Source of the DNA: Pusillimonas sp. T2
Lineage (GTDB): Bacteria; Pseudomonadota; Gammaproteobacteria; Burkholderiales; Burkholderiaceae_B
DNA: 64,000 nt
Assembly: GCF_002236805.1 (NCBI RefSeq)
Contig: NZ_NIQA01000003.1
Coordinates: 434,001 to 498,000, forward strand
Direction of reading: 5' to 3'
Position 1 is the first letter of the stretch. Every line of letters starts with the position of its first letter. The position numbers and the translations under genes were made by a program. Below the pieces are notes generated by a model that saw nothing but the letters and a program-made list of their open reading frames with translations, did not search any database and was not told the origin of the DNA. Shown here in pieces: positions 17,003-26,538 of this stretch.

Positions 17003-18661
17003 TTACTGCTTCAGACCCAACAGGGTGTCGAACAGCGTACCGCTGATATCGATAAGCCGTGAGGCCGCCCGAAACTGCTCTTGATAGCGTTCGAGATTGA
17101 CGTACTCTTCGTTGAGGTTGACGCCCGAAACGGCCTGCTGTGCAGAAAAGTTTTGCTGCACCAGCGTAGATTGCGCCTTTTGTGACGTAATGTTTTGCTG
17201 GGTTTGAACACCGATATTGTTGACGATCTGCGAAAACGATTCGTTCAGGCTCATGGTGCCCTGCCCCAACGTTTTTTTGGTTTGCAATTGAGCCATCGCC
17301 AGCGCATTAGCGTTATCGGCGTCACCTGCGTCGGTACCGGCCGCAGCAAACCGCGCAGGGTCATTTAGTGTCAAGCCGAGGTCTGATGCCGCGTTGCGAG
17401 TGGGCGTCAACGACCAGACGTCGCCGGCAACCGGCGCGCCCGAAGTAGACGAAAAGTTAATTTCGAGGCCATCGATAACCTGAGGAAAACCGCTGCTGTC
17501 ACCCTTATAGGCCAGCGAGCCCTCGGGGACACGAACCACCGAGTAATTGGTGCCATCGTAGGCTATTTGATAGTCTTGCGCCGTCAGCTGGCTGGCGTCG
17601 GAAAACGTAGCCGTGAATGCAGCCGTACCTTTGTTGGTAACTGCCGCCCCCACAACGGGTTGACGCATGGAAAAGACTTCGCCGCCCGGGTTGCCATTTT
17701 GATCAAACCCTTGCGCGTGCGCCTGATTAACCGACATGGCCAAGCCCACCGCCATACGTCCCAGGTCGTTCTGGATAGGGTCGAGCGTTTCGGAACGATA
17801 CTGCATCAGACCGCCTAATGCACCGCCGCGGATGTACTGATCGTCGATTTCGACTTGGGTGGTTTTGTTGTTGCCCACCGGCATGGTGTACGACACGACG
17901 GTACGTTTGGGATCGTTGTCAGACGGCTTGGCCGTAAGCGGGTACATCGTGTCGGCGCTCAGCAAGACTTGCCCACTGCCAAACGACAACCCAAAGCGAT
18001 CGCCTTGTTCGATAACGGTAACGCCCACCAGCTTATTCAGTTCAGCCACAGCCTGATCGCGCTGATCGAGCAGATCGTTAGGCGCAGCGCCTGCGCCGGC
18101 AGCCTTCGCCGTCACAATTTGCTGGTTGAAACCGTGAATGCGTTCGACGTAACTATTGATCTGGCGTACCGTCGTGCTGATTTGCGTATTCAGGTTATTG
18201 CGCTGATCGTCAAGGAATCCGTTGGCATCATTGATTTGACCCACAAGACTCGAAGCGCGGCCCAGCAGCTCTTTACGGGCGGCCGGATCAGCCGGCGCCG
18301 ATGCCACGGCCTGAATGCCGTCAAAAAACTTTTGCAGCGCCGGTGAAATGCCTACCGTGCGATCGGCAAACAGATTATTGATTTGCTTAATCTCGGTACC
18401 GTAAGACGCAAGCTCGGACTCTTTGCTTTGCGAATTGACCAACTGACGATACAAAAAGTTGTCGTAGGCGCGCTCGATGGAGTCGGTTTTCACGCCCATG
18501 CCGATATACCCACGCCCCATGCTCTGAGCACCCGCCGTCGAAACATTGACCGACTGACGGTTATAGCCATCGGTATTGGCGTTATTGATGTTGTGGCCGG
18601 TGGTCTGGAGACGGTTTTGTGCAACATTGATGCCCGACAGACCCAGATTCGCTAAATTCAT
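17003..18661 (-). CDS. flgK: Hook-associated protein FlgK (HAP1)
   Basis: 552 residues. The N-terminus LGLSGINVAQNRLQTTGHNI with NTDGYNRQSV and the C-terminus GVNLNEEYVNLERYQEQFRA / ISGTLFDTLLGLKQ are the FlgK signatures. A mid-protein domain (SQLTAQDYQIAYDGTNYSV to VAGDVWSLTP) is the common FlgK beta insert. FlgK is the first junction protein after the hook. It has its own sigma-28 box at 18705-18731 and is followed by flgL. Confidence 0.96.
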   Translation of the reverse strand: MNLANLGLSGINVAQNRLQTTGHNINNANTDGYNRQSVNVSTAGAQSMGRGYIGMGVKTDSIERAYDNFLYRQLVNSQSKESELASYGTEIKQINNLFADRTVGISPALQKFFDGIQAVASAPADPAARKELLGRASSLVGQINDANGFLDDQRNNLNTQISTTVRQINSYVERIHGFNQQIVTAKAAGAGAAPNDLLDQRDQAVAELNKLVGVTVIEQGDRFGLSFGSGQVLLSADTMYPLTAKPSDNDPKRTVVSYTMPVGNNKTTQVEIDDQYIRGGALGGLMQYRSETLDPIQNDLGRMAVGLAMSVNQAHAQGFDQNGNPGGEVFSMRQPVVGAAVTNKGTAAFTATFSDASQLTAQDYQIAYDGTNYSVVRVPEGSLAYKGDSSGFPQVIDGLEINFSSTSGAPVAGDVWSLTPTRNAASDLGLTLNDPARFAAAGTDAGDADNANALAMAQLQTKKTLGQGTMSLNESFSQIVNNIGVQTQQNITSQKAQSTLVQQNFSAQQAVSGVNLNEEYVNLERYQEQFRAASRLIDISGTLFDTLLGLKQ

Positions 18662-18704
18662 TGAGGTTCCACTAAGAAAACAGGGTAAATAACCTTACGT
18701 CAGG

Positions 18705-18731
18705 TTAACGGCCGGAATCGCCAAATGTTTA
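18705..18731 (-). promoter_or_regulatory. Sigma-28 (FliA) promoter of flgKL
   Basis: On the minus strand TAAACATT-N11-GCCGTTAA: 6 of 8 and 7 of 8 matches to the sigma-28 consensus with exact 11-nt spacing. The -10 ends about 43 bp before the flgK ATG. flgKL is a late (class 3) unit in other FlhDC-type systems. Confidence 0.75.
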
Positions 18732-18736
18732 GCGCC

Positions 18737-19768
18737 TTAACCGGGGGTTACCAAAGAAGTCGGGTTAGCACGCGCTACCTGCTTCGGCCCCAGACGATCG
18801 TCTAGGTAACCCATGATAGAAATGAGCTTGTCTGCGTATTTTGGATCGGTTGCATAACCCGCCTGCTGGATCCTTACCGCCGCCGCTTCGGCATTGGGCG
18901 CCGTCATCACCTCGCTGTAGCGCTCGGACTGGCTGATCAAGCGCGCATAGTCGGCAAATGATTCGGCATACGAGTTGTAGGCCCGGAATGGCTGCACCAT
19001 TTTTTGCGGCTGGCCGTCGACGTACTCGGTGGTGGTGATATTCACGACTTTGCCAGTCCAGTTTGACGTAGCCTTGATACCGAACAGGTTATAGCTGTTA
19101 CTGCCATCTTCGCCGCGGATTTCACGCCGCCCCCACCCCGATTCGAGCGCAGCCTGGCTAAGAATCAATTTAGCCGGAATACCGCTGCTTTCCGCGGCCT
19201 GGCGCGCAGCACCGCCCAATTTCGCCACGAACTCTTCTATGTGAGCGGGCGAACCTTTAATGGCCGTATACAAGGCTTCGGTTGTGGCCTTAGCCTGCTT
19301 GGCTACGGGCGTATTGCCCAACAGTTGGAGCAAATCGGTAATTGAATCAAATTTGTTTTGCGACCCTGCGCCCGATGACTGCAGCGCCGCGGCGGCGGCC
19401 AGACCACGATCGTGCGGCAAACGCGGATCGACCGCGGGCTGCATTTCGCCCCGCATTTGCGACAGCAAAGCTTGGGCCAGGCCCAACCCCGATTTGGCCA
19501 GCGTCTGCGCCGATTGCTCATCGGACAAGCTCTGAGCCAAACGCGTTTGATCGCTGTCGAAAATACCTTCGATACCTGGCGTCGAGGCGCGGGCCTGCTT
19601 GAGCATTTGCTGGATGAACAAGGCCTCGAACTGCTGGGCAACCTCTTCCTGCGCTTTGGGATCGAGCGCGCCCATGCCCTGCACATCGCCACGCAGACGG
19701 TTCAGATGATTCATGTCCATCGAGGACACTTGATCGGCAGGACGAGGCAGATAAAGCGGTGCGTTCAT
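18737..19768 (-). CDS. flgJ: Rod cap and peptidoglycan hydrolase FlgJ
   Basis: 343 residues from the ATG at 19768 (a TTG three codons upstream is the alternative). Two domains: N-terminal rod-capping region (EVAQQFEALFIQQMLKQAR; GIFDSDQTRLAQSLSDEQSA) and C-terminal glucosaminidase (ESSGIPAKLILSQAALESGW, catalytic Glu in ALESGWG; NSYNLFGIKATSNWTGK; YADKLISIMGYL). It cuts peptidoglycan for rod passage. Downstream of flgI by 12 bp. Confidence 0.95.
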   Translation of the reverse strand: MNAPLYLPRPADQVSSMDMNHLNRLRGDVQGMGALDPKAQEEVAQQFEALFIQQMLKQARASTPGIEGIFDSDQTRLAQSLSDEQSAQTLAKSGLGLAQALLSQMRGEMQPAVDPRLPHDRGLAAAAALQSSGAGSQNKFDSITDLLQLLGNTPVAKQAKATTEALYTAIKGSPAHIEEFVAKLGGAARQAAESSGIPAKLILSQAALESGWGRREIRGEDGSNSYNLFGIKATSNWTGKVVNITTTEYVDGQPQKMVQPFRAYNSYAESFADYARLISQSERYSEVMTAPNAEAAAVRIQQAGYATDPKYADKLISIMGYLDDRLGPKQVARANPTSLVTPG

Positions 19769-19780
19769 GGCAGTCAAACG

Positions 19781-20884
19781 TCAGATGATTTCAAGATCGG
19801 CGCGCAGAGCGCCCGCGCTTTTGAGTGTTTGCAGTATCGACAGCAAATCTTGGGGTGTCGCGCCCAAGGCATTCAACGCACTAACGACATCAGCCAGGCG
19901 GGCACTCGTTTTTACCCGCTTGATGCTGCCACTGTCGGTGCGCATCTCGATTTGGGTGCTTTCGGTCACCACCGTTTCGCCGCCGGCAAAGGGCGTGTCG
20001 GGCTGGTTGACCTGCTGCTGGCTGCTGATAGCAACAGACAGGTTTCCGTAGGCAATCGCAGCTTCTTCGATGGTTACCGTACGGTTCATGACCACAGATC
20101 CGGTACGCGCATTAATAATGACTTTTGCACGGGCAGGCGGCAAGGCCACTTGAATATTTTCGATTTGCGACAGGAACAAGGCCTGACGCTCAGGATCGGT
20201 GGGGCCCCTCAGCTGAACCAGACGCCCATCAAGCACAGACGCGGTACCAGCGCCCAGCTTGCGGTTAACCGCAGACGCCACGTTTTGCGCAATACCAAAA
20301 TCAGTGGTGTTCAGTTCGAGGTTGATGAAGCCATCGCGGATAAATGTCGTGGGCACCCCGCGCTCGACGATCGCCCCATCGGGAATCGTACCGCCATTCA
20401 GCTGATTAACCTGCACACTGGACCCACCCGATTGCGCACCTGCGCCACCTACAAGCAAATTACCTTGGGCGATGGCGTAAACCTGGCCATTGGCGCCTTT
20501 GAGAGGCGTCATCAACAACGTGCCACCACGCAAGCTTTTGGCATTGCCCATCGAAGAAACAACGACATCGACAGCCTGCCCTGGGCGGGCAAAGGCCGGC
20601 AAACGCGCCGTTACCATCACAGCGGCCACGTTTTTAATCTGCATATTGGTGCCCTGGGGTACGGTCACACCAAGCTGGGACAACATGTTCGTAAGACTTT
20701 GCTGCGTAAAAGGCGACTGACGCACCTGATCGCCACTGCCGTCCAGGCCCACCACCAAACCGTAACCAATCAACTGGTTCTCACGGACGCCTTGTATTGA
20801 AGCCAGATCTTTGATTCGATCTGCCTTGGCCGGCACCATCAGCACCAGCGCCAACACGGCAAAGAAATATTTAAGAAATTTCAT
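19781..20884 (-). CDS. flgI: Flagellar P-ring protein FlgI
   Basis: 367 residues with a Sec signal peptide ([17 protein letters not shown]). The family core is plain: [81 protein letters not shown]. FlgI polymerises in the peptidoglycan layer as the P-ring bushing. Confidence 0.97.
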   Translation of the reverse strand: MKFLKYFFAVLALVLMVPAKADRIKDLASIQGVRENQLIGYGLVVGLDGSGDQVRQSPFTQQSLTNMLSQLGVTVPQGTNMQIKNVAAVMVTARLPAFARPGQAVDVVVSSMGNAKSLRGGTLLMTPLKGANGQVYAIAQGNLLVGGAGAQSGGSSVQVNQLNGGTIPDGAIVERGVPTTFIRDGFINLELNTTDFGIAQNVASAVNRKLGAGTASVLDGRLVQLRGPTDPERQALFLSQIENIQVALPPARAKVIINARTGSVVMNRTVTIEEAAIAYGNLSVAISSQQQVNQPDTPFAGGETVVTESTQIEMRTDSGSIKRVKTSARLADVVSALNALGATPQDLLSILQTLKSAGALRADLEII

Positions 20885-20902
20885 ACGTATGACCGAGAGA
20901 GA

Positions 20903-21592
20903 TTAGAACGGCGAAATGTTGAGGAAGAAACGTTGCAACCAGCCCATTTCCTGAACCTCATCCATACGACCCTTGCTGCGATACTCGATTTTGGCGTCAG
21001 CAACCTGCGTAGAAGGCACCGTACCCGCACCAGAGATAGAGCGCGGGTCGACAACACCAGAAAACCGGATGTACTCAGACCCACGGTTAATAGCAATTTG
21101 CTTCTCGCCGGCAATTTGTAAATTGCCGTTAGGCAACACGCCTATAACGGTTGTGGTCAGCGTACCGGAGAATGTATTGTTGGCCTGGCTAGACCCCCTG
21201 CCTTCGGCATCGTTGTTGCCGCCCATGTTGAAATTTTGCTGCGGGCCAATATTGGAAGGCAAAATTGCCGGCGCCAGCTCAATGCCCAGGCCAGCGCTGC
21301 CAGAACGACTGGACTCGGTCGCTACGCTTTTGGCAGCGTTGGTGCGCTCTTGAATGATGATCGTGACGATATCACCCACATTGCGCGGACGACGGTCTTC
21401 GAACAACGGGTAGTTACCATACGCCGTCGGTTGATAGATCGAGCCGTTGGGCTCGGGCATGACCGTATTCATGGGAGGCGGCGGCGCCGTGAGCGGCCCC
21501 GTAACAATAGGTTCAGGCGGCACAAGTGCACAACCCTGAACCAGAACGGCCACTGCCGCTACCACATACCCACGAAAACCACGAAGCAACAT
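20903..21592 (-). CDS. flgH: Flagellar L-ring lipoprotein FlgH
   Basis: 229 residues. Lipoprotein signal with lipobox LVQGC, then the L-ring pattern YPLFEDRRPRNVGDIVTIII, ERTNAAKSVATESSRSGSA, NTFSGTLTTTVIGVLPNGNL, GEKQIAINRGSEYIRFSGVV and SRGRMDEVQEMGWLQRFFL-like end. Forms the outer-membrane ring. A 18-bp gap separates it from flgI. Confidence 0.97.
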   Translation of the reverse strand: MLLRGFRGYVVAAVAVLVQGCALVPPEPIVTGPLTAPPPPMNTVMPEPNGSIYQPTAYGNYPLFEDRRPRNVGDIVTIIIQERTNAAKSVATESSRSGSAGLGIELAPAILPSNIGPQQNFNMGGNNDAEGRGSSQANNTFSGTLTTTVIGVLPNGNLQIAGEKQIAINRGSEYIRFSGVVDPRSISGAGTVPSTQVADAKIEYRSKGRMDEVQEMGWLQRFFLNISPF

Positions 21593-21613
21593 CGATATTC
21601 CAGACCAATAAAA

Positions 21614-22399
21614 TTACAGCTGAGTCAAGCGAGCAAGCATCTGGTCGGATGTCTGGATAGCTTTACTGTTCATTTCGTATGCACGCTGCGACGTAATCAT
21701 GTTCACGAGCTCTTCGGCTACGTTGACGTTCGACGTTTCAACATAGTTTTGCATCAGCAAACCCGCACCATCCAGGCCAGGCTGAGCGAAGTTGCCCGGG
21801 CCAGAGGCATCGGTTTCGGCGTAGAGGTTTTCGCCCAAGCTTTGCAAGCCAGTGGGGTTGATGAACGTCGTCAGCTGAATTTGACCGACTTCGACGCTGG
21901 CACCGACGGCACCAGGCTGCGTGATGGAAACGGTACCATCGCGGGCAATACTGACGCTCAGCGCATTGTCGGGAATGTTGATGGGCGGCTGCACCGGGTA
22001 GCCGCCCGCCGTCACTAACTGACCGTTCTGATCAACTTGCAAGCTACCGTCACGCGTGTAGGCAAATGTACCGTCAGGCATTTCGACCTGCAAAAAGCCA
22101 CGACCCTGAATAGCCACATCGAGCTGGTTACCGGTTTCGCGCATATTGCCTTGCGAATGGATGCGCTCGGTGGCAACGGTACGCACACCGGTGCCCAACT
22201 GCATACCCGAAGGCAGCTGGTTGGCGGCACCCACCTGCGCGCCCGGCTGACGAATGGTTTGGTACATCAGGTCTTCGAACACCGCGCGGCTGCGCTTAAA
22301 ACCAGAGGTGTTGACGTTGGCCAGGTTGTTTGAAATGACATCGAGATTGGTCTGTTGAGCTTCAAGACCTGTCTTGGCAATCCATAACGAACGAATCAT
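21614..22399 (-). CDS. flgG: Distal rod protein FlgG
   Basis: 261 residues. [60 protein letters not shown] and the C-terminal [20 protein letters not shown] / [13 protein letters not shown] are diagnostic of FlgG rather than FlgF. Confidence 0.97.
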   Translation of the reverse strand: MIRSLWIAKTGLEAQQTNLDVISNNLANVNTSGFKRSRAVFEDLMYQTIRQPGAQVGAANQLPSGMQLGTGVRTVATERIHSQGNMRETGNQLDVAIQGRGFLQVEMPDGTFAYTRDGSLQVDQNGQLVTAGGYPVQPPINIPDNALSVSIARDGTVSITQPGAVGASVEVGQIQLTTFINPTGLQSLGENLYAETDASGPGNFAQPGLDGAGLLMQNYVETSNVNVAEELVNMITSQRAYEMNSKAIQTSDQMLARLTQL

Positions 22400-22441
22400 T
22401 GTTTTTCCTTTGGGGCGAGATTTGCGTCGCCCTGCTTTACA

Positions 22442-23200
22442 TTAACCGTTGCTCGACAAAATGCTGTTAGCGCGCTCGGCGTTACGATCAGCATCTTGAA
22501 TAATCTGCATCTGCATCTCGAACATGCGGCCGTTACGAATCAGGCCGATCATGGTTTCGGCAGCGCTGACGTTGCTTTTCTCGACAAAGCCAGACACCAT
22601 GCGCACCGCAGGGTCTGCCGGTGCAGCCGCGGGGCCATTGCCCTGGTCGAAGCGGAACAGGCCGTCGTCGCCGCGCTGCATAGCCTGCGCTGGTGGGTTG
22701 ACCAACTTGAGCTGACCAATAACTTGAATGTCTGCGGGGTTGTCACCCGCACCCAGCGCGGTGATTGAGCCATCAGACGTAAACGTAATGCTGCCGCGCT
22801 CGGGCACCTCGATGGGCGCGCCGTCGTTAGACAACATCACATGACCGGCTTGGTTAACCAATTGGTTGTTTTGGTTGACCGCAAGATCACCGGCACGCGT
22901 GTAGGCCTCTTGACCATTAGGGCCCCGCACAGCAAACCAGCCGTCTCCCATAACCGCCACATCAAGCGCATGACCCGTTTCGGTCATGGCGCCTTGCCCA
23001 AAATTACTGCCCGGAGTTGACGCAATGGTCGCGACCCGGGTGGGCGAGGTGTTTTCGGCATTGATGGGAACAGCGCGGTAATTAACGAGCTGTTCACGAA
23101 AGCCGGAGGTAGCCACGTTGGCCATGTTGTTGCTGAGCACCGACTGCTGCTCAAGCACCTTGGCCGCCCCACCCGCTGCGATATACGCAATACGATCCAT
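22442..23200 (-). CDS. flgF: Proximal rod protein FlgF
   Basis: 252 residues. MDRIAYIAAGGAAKVLEQQS, NNMANVATSGFREQLVNYRA, GDGWFAVRGPNGQEAYTRAG and EKSNVSAAETMIGLIRNGRM fit FlgF. Flanked by flgG and flgE with short gaps. Confidence 0.96.
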   Translation of the reverse strand: MDRIAYIAAGGAAKVLEQQSVLSNNMANVATSGFREQLVNYRAVPINAENTSPTRVATIASTPGSNFGQGAMTETGHALDVAVMGDGWFAVRGPNGQEAYTRAGDLAVNQNNQLVNQAGHVMLSNDGAPIEVPERGSITFTSDGSITALGAGDNPADIQVIGQLKLVNPPAQAMQRGDDGLFRFDQGNGPAAAPADPAVRMVSGFVEKSNVSAAETMIGLIRNGRMFEMQMQIIQDADRNAERANSILSSNG

Positions 23201-23212
23201 AACTTAAGCCGA

Positions 23213-24685
23213 TTAGCGCATCGAGATCAGATTCTGGACGATCTGATCCTGGGTTTTGATGGTTTGTGCGTTAGCTTGATAGAAGCGCTGGGCAATAATC
23301 ATGCGCACCAATTCCTGGCTGAGATCGACGTTGGAGTCTTCGACCGCCTGCCCTTTGATGCTTGCCAGACCATTAGTACCAGGACGGCCCACGATAGGCT
23401 GACCTGACGCGCCGGTTTCTACCCAGGCGTTGTCGCCCGAAGGTTTAAGACCATTCAAATTATTGAAGTTTGCCAGGGCCACGTAGCCAGTGGTGCGCAT
23501 TTCACCGTTGGTGTAGCTGGCAATTACCGCGCCGTCTGTACCAATGGAGATGCCGGCATATTCGCCCGTAGGGTAACCACTGGGGGTAAACGTATAGGAG
23601 AACGCGCCGCTGAACGATGTGGATTTGTCGTAATCAAAGGCGAGTTCCAAATCGGCAGCAGGCGCTGTAAGCCCGCCAACATTGGTAATGTTGAGCGTGT
23701 TCTGCTGGCCAGACACCAACTGACCGCTTTCCGAGAAGCGCATCTGGTGCGGTGCGGTGGGGTTGATGACATTACCGTCCATGGCATAGTAGACGTCCCA
23801 GGCGGTTTGGCCCGCATCCGATTCGCGCTTGACGAAATACTGAATGAACTGGTGGGAATTACCCAGCGAGTCGTAAGCCGTTAACGGCAACGAGTGGGTA
23901 TAGCTGTTGGCGTCGGTAGTGCTGAACGGACGGGCAACGATGCCGTCGGTTTCGCCGACCGATTTAATTGCTGCGGTGTCAGCAGGTGCAACTGCGTTAC
24001 CAGCCACTGTGAACGGACCTACCGACCCTGTACCGGAGGCATCATTTGCAAAATTATAATTACCATCGGCAAGCGTCGCTGGCGAACCGTCCGCATTGCT
24101 CCATGACAAGATAGCGCCAGAGGCACTATCCATACGATAACGGTATTGATTCCAAGTCGTCCCCCCATCGCTACTGGCATACACCAGCCCGATGGTATCG
24201 CCTTGTTCGTACACAATGTTGGCGTTTGCGTTCAGGTTGGTCATCGTCGCAATATCGGTGGTTGCAGACGGAGGCAAGTTACCCAGGGGTACCTGAAGCG
24301 GCGCCATATCATCGCCAATCAGGCCAAAACCGGTAAGACGCTGGCCTTGTGCATTGACAATAAAGTTCTTTTCGTCGGCAAAGAACTGACCGTTACGGGT
24401 ATACAGAATATTGCCGTTGGGGTCCTCGACACGGAACAAGCCCTTCATGCCGTCGATGGCCAGGTCGAGCTGGTTACCCGTGTTTGTGATGGAACCCACC
24501 GTAAAACGCTGGTTGACAGCGGCCAGCTTGACCCCCAGACCGACCTGCGAATTGGCGTAGACGTCGGAGAACACCACCGACGACGACTTGAAGCCGACTG
24601 TGCCCGCGTTGGCAATGTTGTTGCCAATGACGTCGAGCTCTTGTGCAGCAGCATTCAGACCGCTTAAACCTTGACCGAAACCCAT
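23213..24685 (-). CDS. flgE: Flagellar hook protein FlgE
   Basis: 490 residues, somewhat longer than the 403-residue Salmonella FlgE through larger mid-domains. N-terminus MGFGQGLSGLNAAAQELDVI / NNIANAGTVGFKSSSVVFSD, mid-region SLPLTAYDSLGNSHQFIQYF, and C-terminus EDSNVDLSQELVRMIIAQRF / QTIKTQDQIVQNLISMR. It is the hook building block; length is set by FliK. Confidence 0.97.
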   Translation of the reverse strand: MGFGQGLSGLNAAAQELDVIGNNIANAGTVGFKSSSVVFSDVYANSQVGLGVKLAAVNQRFTVGSITNTGNQLDLAIDGMKGLFRVEDPNGNILYTRNGQFFADEKNFIVNAQGQRLTGFGLIGDDMAPLQVPLGNLPPSATTDIATMTNLNANANIVYEQGDTIGLVYASSDGGTTWNQYRYRMDSASGAILSWSNADGSPATLADGNYNFANDASGTGSVGPFTVAGNAVAPADTAAIKSVGETDGIVARPFSTTDANSYTHSLPLTAYDSLGNSHQFIQYFVKRESDAGQTAWDVYYAMDGNVINPTAPHQMRFSESGQLVSGQQNTLNITNVGGLTAPAADLELAFDYDKSTSFSGAFSYTFTPSGYPTGEYAGISIGTDGAVIASYTNGEMRTTGYVALANFNNLNGLKPSGDNAWVETGASGQPIVGRPGTNGLASIKGQAVEDSNVDLSQELVRMIIAQRFYQANAQTIKTQDQIVQNLISMR

Positions 24686-24723
24686 GATTCTTCCTTGTCC
24701 TGACCGTTAACTTAACGAATGAA

Positions 24724-25422
24724 TTACATAATTTTGCGAATGTCGAACAGCGAGCGTGACCCCACAAGACCGAGGTCGAGCCGCACGCCGTCGGAGGCAT
24801 ACGCAACACTTGAAACCTTGCCGTACGTGAGTGCTTCACTGCTGACCGCTACGCCTTCGGCGCCTGTGGCGGCAACCTGCACCGAATAGGCGCCATCGGC
24901 CACCGGCTGACCGGCGTCGTCCAGGCCGTCCCACTCCATGGAGAGCACGCCTGAGGGTGTGGCACCCAGTTCGATAGTGCGCACGGCACGGCCGCTGCCG
25001 TCTTGAATGGTGACAACAACCTTTTGAGCGGACGAAATAAGATCGACCCCGAACGGTGTCGCCACTTTGACCGTTTCGCCATCGACCTGCGAGCTGCCCA
25101 AGGAAATCTTATTGCCCGTGACCAGGACGCCCTTGCCAATCAGACTGGCAGCCTGCATGGACTGGGTCATGTCGAGCTGACCAGACAACGCCAGCAACGT
25201 ATTGTTCAGCTGTGTAATGCCGTTTACCGTCTCGAGCTGCGCCAATTGCGAAGTGAACTGCGCATTGTCCATTGGGCTTAAAGGATCTTGGTTACGCAAC
25301 TGCGTCACCAACAAGGTCATGAACTGATTCTTGGCGTCTTCGGCCCGCTTGTTTGCTGCCGCATTTGCTGCAAACATAGAGGCCGAATCAACGGCATTAC
25401 TGGTAGGATTCACTGTAGCCAC
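24724..25422 (-). CDS. flgD: Hook-cap scaffold protein FlgD
   Basis: 232 residues. The N-terminal motif NQFMTLLVTQLRNQDPLSPM with DNAQFTSQLAQLETVNGI is the FlgD signature; the C-terminal half has FlgD Ig-like/tudor segments (GVLSMEWDGLDDAGQPVADG). GTG start at 25422 with GGAGA 7 nt before it. FlgD caps the growing hook. Sits between flgC and flgE. Confidence 0.96.
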   Translation of the reverse strand: MATVNPTSNAVDSASMFAANAAANKRAEDAKNQFMTLLVTQLRNQDPLSPMDNAQFTSQLAQLETVNGITQLNNTLLALSGQLDMTQSMQAASLIGKGVLVTGNKISLGSSQVDGETVKVATPFGVDLISSAQKVVVTIQDGSGRAVRTIELGATPSGVLSMEWDGLDDAGQPVADGAYSVQVAATGAEGVAVSSEALTYGKVSSVAYASDGVRLDLGLVGSRSLFDIRKIM

Positions 25423-25473
25423 GGTTCAATCTCCGTATCGAGGCCAGGCATCACCGCCCGGCCATTAAAACTG

Positions 25474-25896
25474 TTACTGACCAATCGACAACGTACGATT
25501 CATCAGGCTTTTGGCCGTATTGATGACTTCGACGTTGGCCTGGTAAGAGCGCGACGCTGAAAGCATATTGACGGTTTCTGCAACGACATCAACATTAGGC
25601 AAAGTGACGTAACCGTCGGCGTTGGCCAATGGGTTTTTGGGGTCGTATTGCATGCGCGGGGGTGCGTTGCTTTCGATGACACGAGACACCTGCACACCAC
25701 CCACCGCTGCCGCACGGCCGGCATTTTGGCCGCCCTGCGGCACCATTTCGAAGACAACCTGACGGGCCTTGTAGGGCTGGCCGTCGGGGCCAGCGACGCT
25801 GTCGGCGTTGGCCAAATTACTGGCCGAAACGTTCATGCGTTGCGACTGGGCGGTAAGCGCCGAGCCGGCAATTTGAAAAAGACTTAACGAAGACAT
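25474..25896 (-). CDS. flgC: Proximal rod protein FlgC
   Basis: 140 residues: [30 protein letters not shown], then [20 protein letters not shown] and [18 protein letters not shown] at the end. Length and motifs are standard for FlgC. Follows flgB by 16 bp. Confidence 0.97.
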   Translation of the reverse strand: MSSLSLFQIAGSALTAQSQRMNVSASNLANADSVAGPDGQPYKARQVVFEMVPQGGQNAGRAAAVGGVQVSRVIESNAPPRMQYDPKNPLANADGYVTLPNVDVVAETVNMLSASRSYQANVEVINTAKSLMNRTLSIGQ

Positions 25897-25912
25897 GACT
25901 TAATAACCCTGA

Positions 25913-26323
25913 TTACTGCTGCAACGCGGCCATCAGACCCTTGATGCGCTGGGAAATGATGGTGAGGTCGGTTTGATATTTGGTGGTGTTCTCGGCAAAC
26001 TGCACGCGCTCGACATCCATATCGACGGTGTTGCCATCAAGACTGGGCTGCAAAGGCTGACGGTAAAGCAAATTGGCACCCGCGGGTGATTGCGCCAAAC
26101 CTGGAATGTGCCGCGCCGATGTCGTTGCCAGCGCTGTGTCGGGCAAACGCTGGTGGCCATTGCCCATTGCTTCTTTCAGGGCACTGCCAAAATCAAAGTC
26201 GCGGGCCTTGTAATTAGGCGTGTCGGCATTGGCAATATTTGCAGCCAGCACTTCTTGACGCTGCTGACGCAGCCTGATGGCGTCCTGGAAAAACTTGAAA
26301 TCTTCGCCGATACGATCAACCAT
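25913..26323 (-). CDS. flgB: Proximal rod protein FlgB
   Basis: 136 residues from the ATG at 26323 (MVDRIGEDFKFFQDAIRLRQ); an in-frame TTG 21 bp upstream is less likely because AGG lies in front of the ATG. QEVLAANIANADTPNYKARD and VDMDVERVQFAENTTKYQTD are diagnostic. First gene of the flgBCDEFGHIJ unit, divergent from flgA. Confidence 0.95.
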   Translation of the reverse strand: MVDRIGEDFKFFQDAIRLRQQRQEVLAANIANADTPNYKARDFDFGSALKEAMGNGHQRLPDTALATTSARHIPGLAQSPAGANLLYRQPLQPSLDGNTVDMDVERVQFAENTTKYQTDLTIISQRIKGLMAALQQ

Positions 26324-26368
26324 GATCCAACCTGTACAATTCAAAACGCAAATTTTTGATTACCGGCC

Positions 26369-26395
26369 TAAAGGTTTTACCTATGCAGCCGTTAA
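26369..26395 (+). promoter_or_regulatory. Sigma-28 (FliA) box upstream of flgA
   Basis: TAAAGGTT-N11-GCCGTTAA on the plus strand, 7 of 8 matches in each element. It lies 143 bp before the flgA ATG within the flgB-flgA divergent region and would drive flgA-flgM-flgN. Confidence 0.65.
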
Positions 26396-26503
26396 TTGTC
26401 AGGTTCTATAGTAGACGCCGGCCTCGCAAGACAAACTTCGAAATAAGGTGCAATTTGTCGGCCAATTCCCCAGTTGAATTGCAGTCATCGGGCGAACCGG
26501 CTA

Positions 26504-26532
26504 TTGGCGACACTTTGAACGGGCCTTAAAAT
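26504..26532 (+). promoter_or_regulatory. Possible sigma-70 promoter giving leaderless flgA mRNA
   Basis: TTGGCG-N17-TAAAAT. The -10 ends 6 bases before the flgA ATG, so initiation about 7 nt downstream would fall on the start codon itself. No convincing ribosome-binding site precedes that ATG. Read by eye; could be chance. Confidence 0.35.
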
Positions 26533-26538
26533 GGGGCC

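Noticed and set aside
19412-20800. 462-codon plus-strand open frame opposite flgJ and flgI
   Set aside because: Rich in His, Arg and Gln with no domain pattern; it is the antisense of two highly conserved genes and is explained by their codon use.
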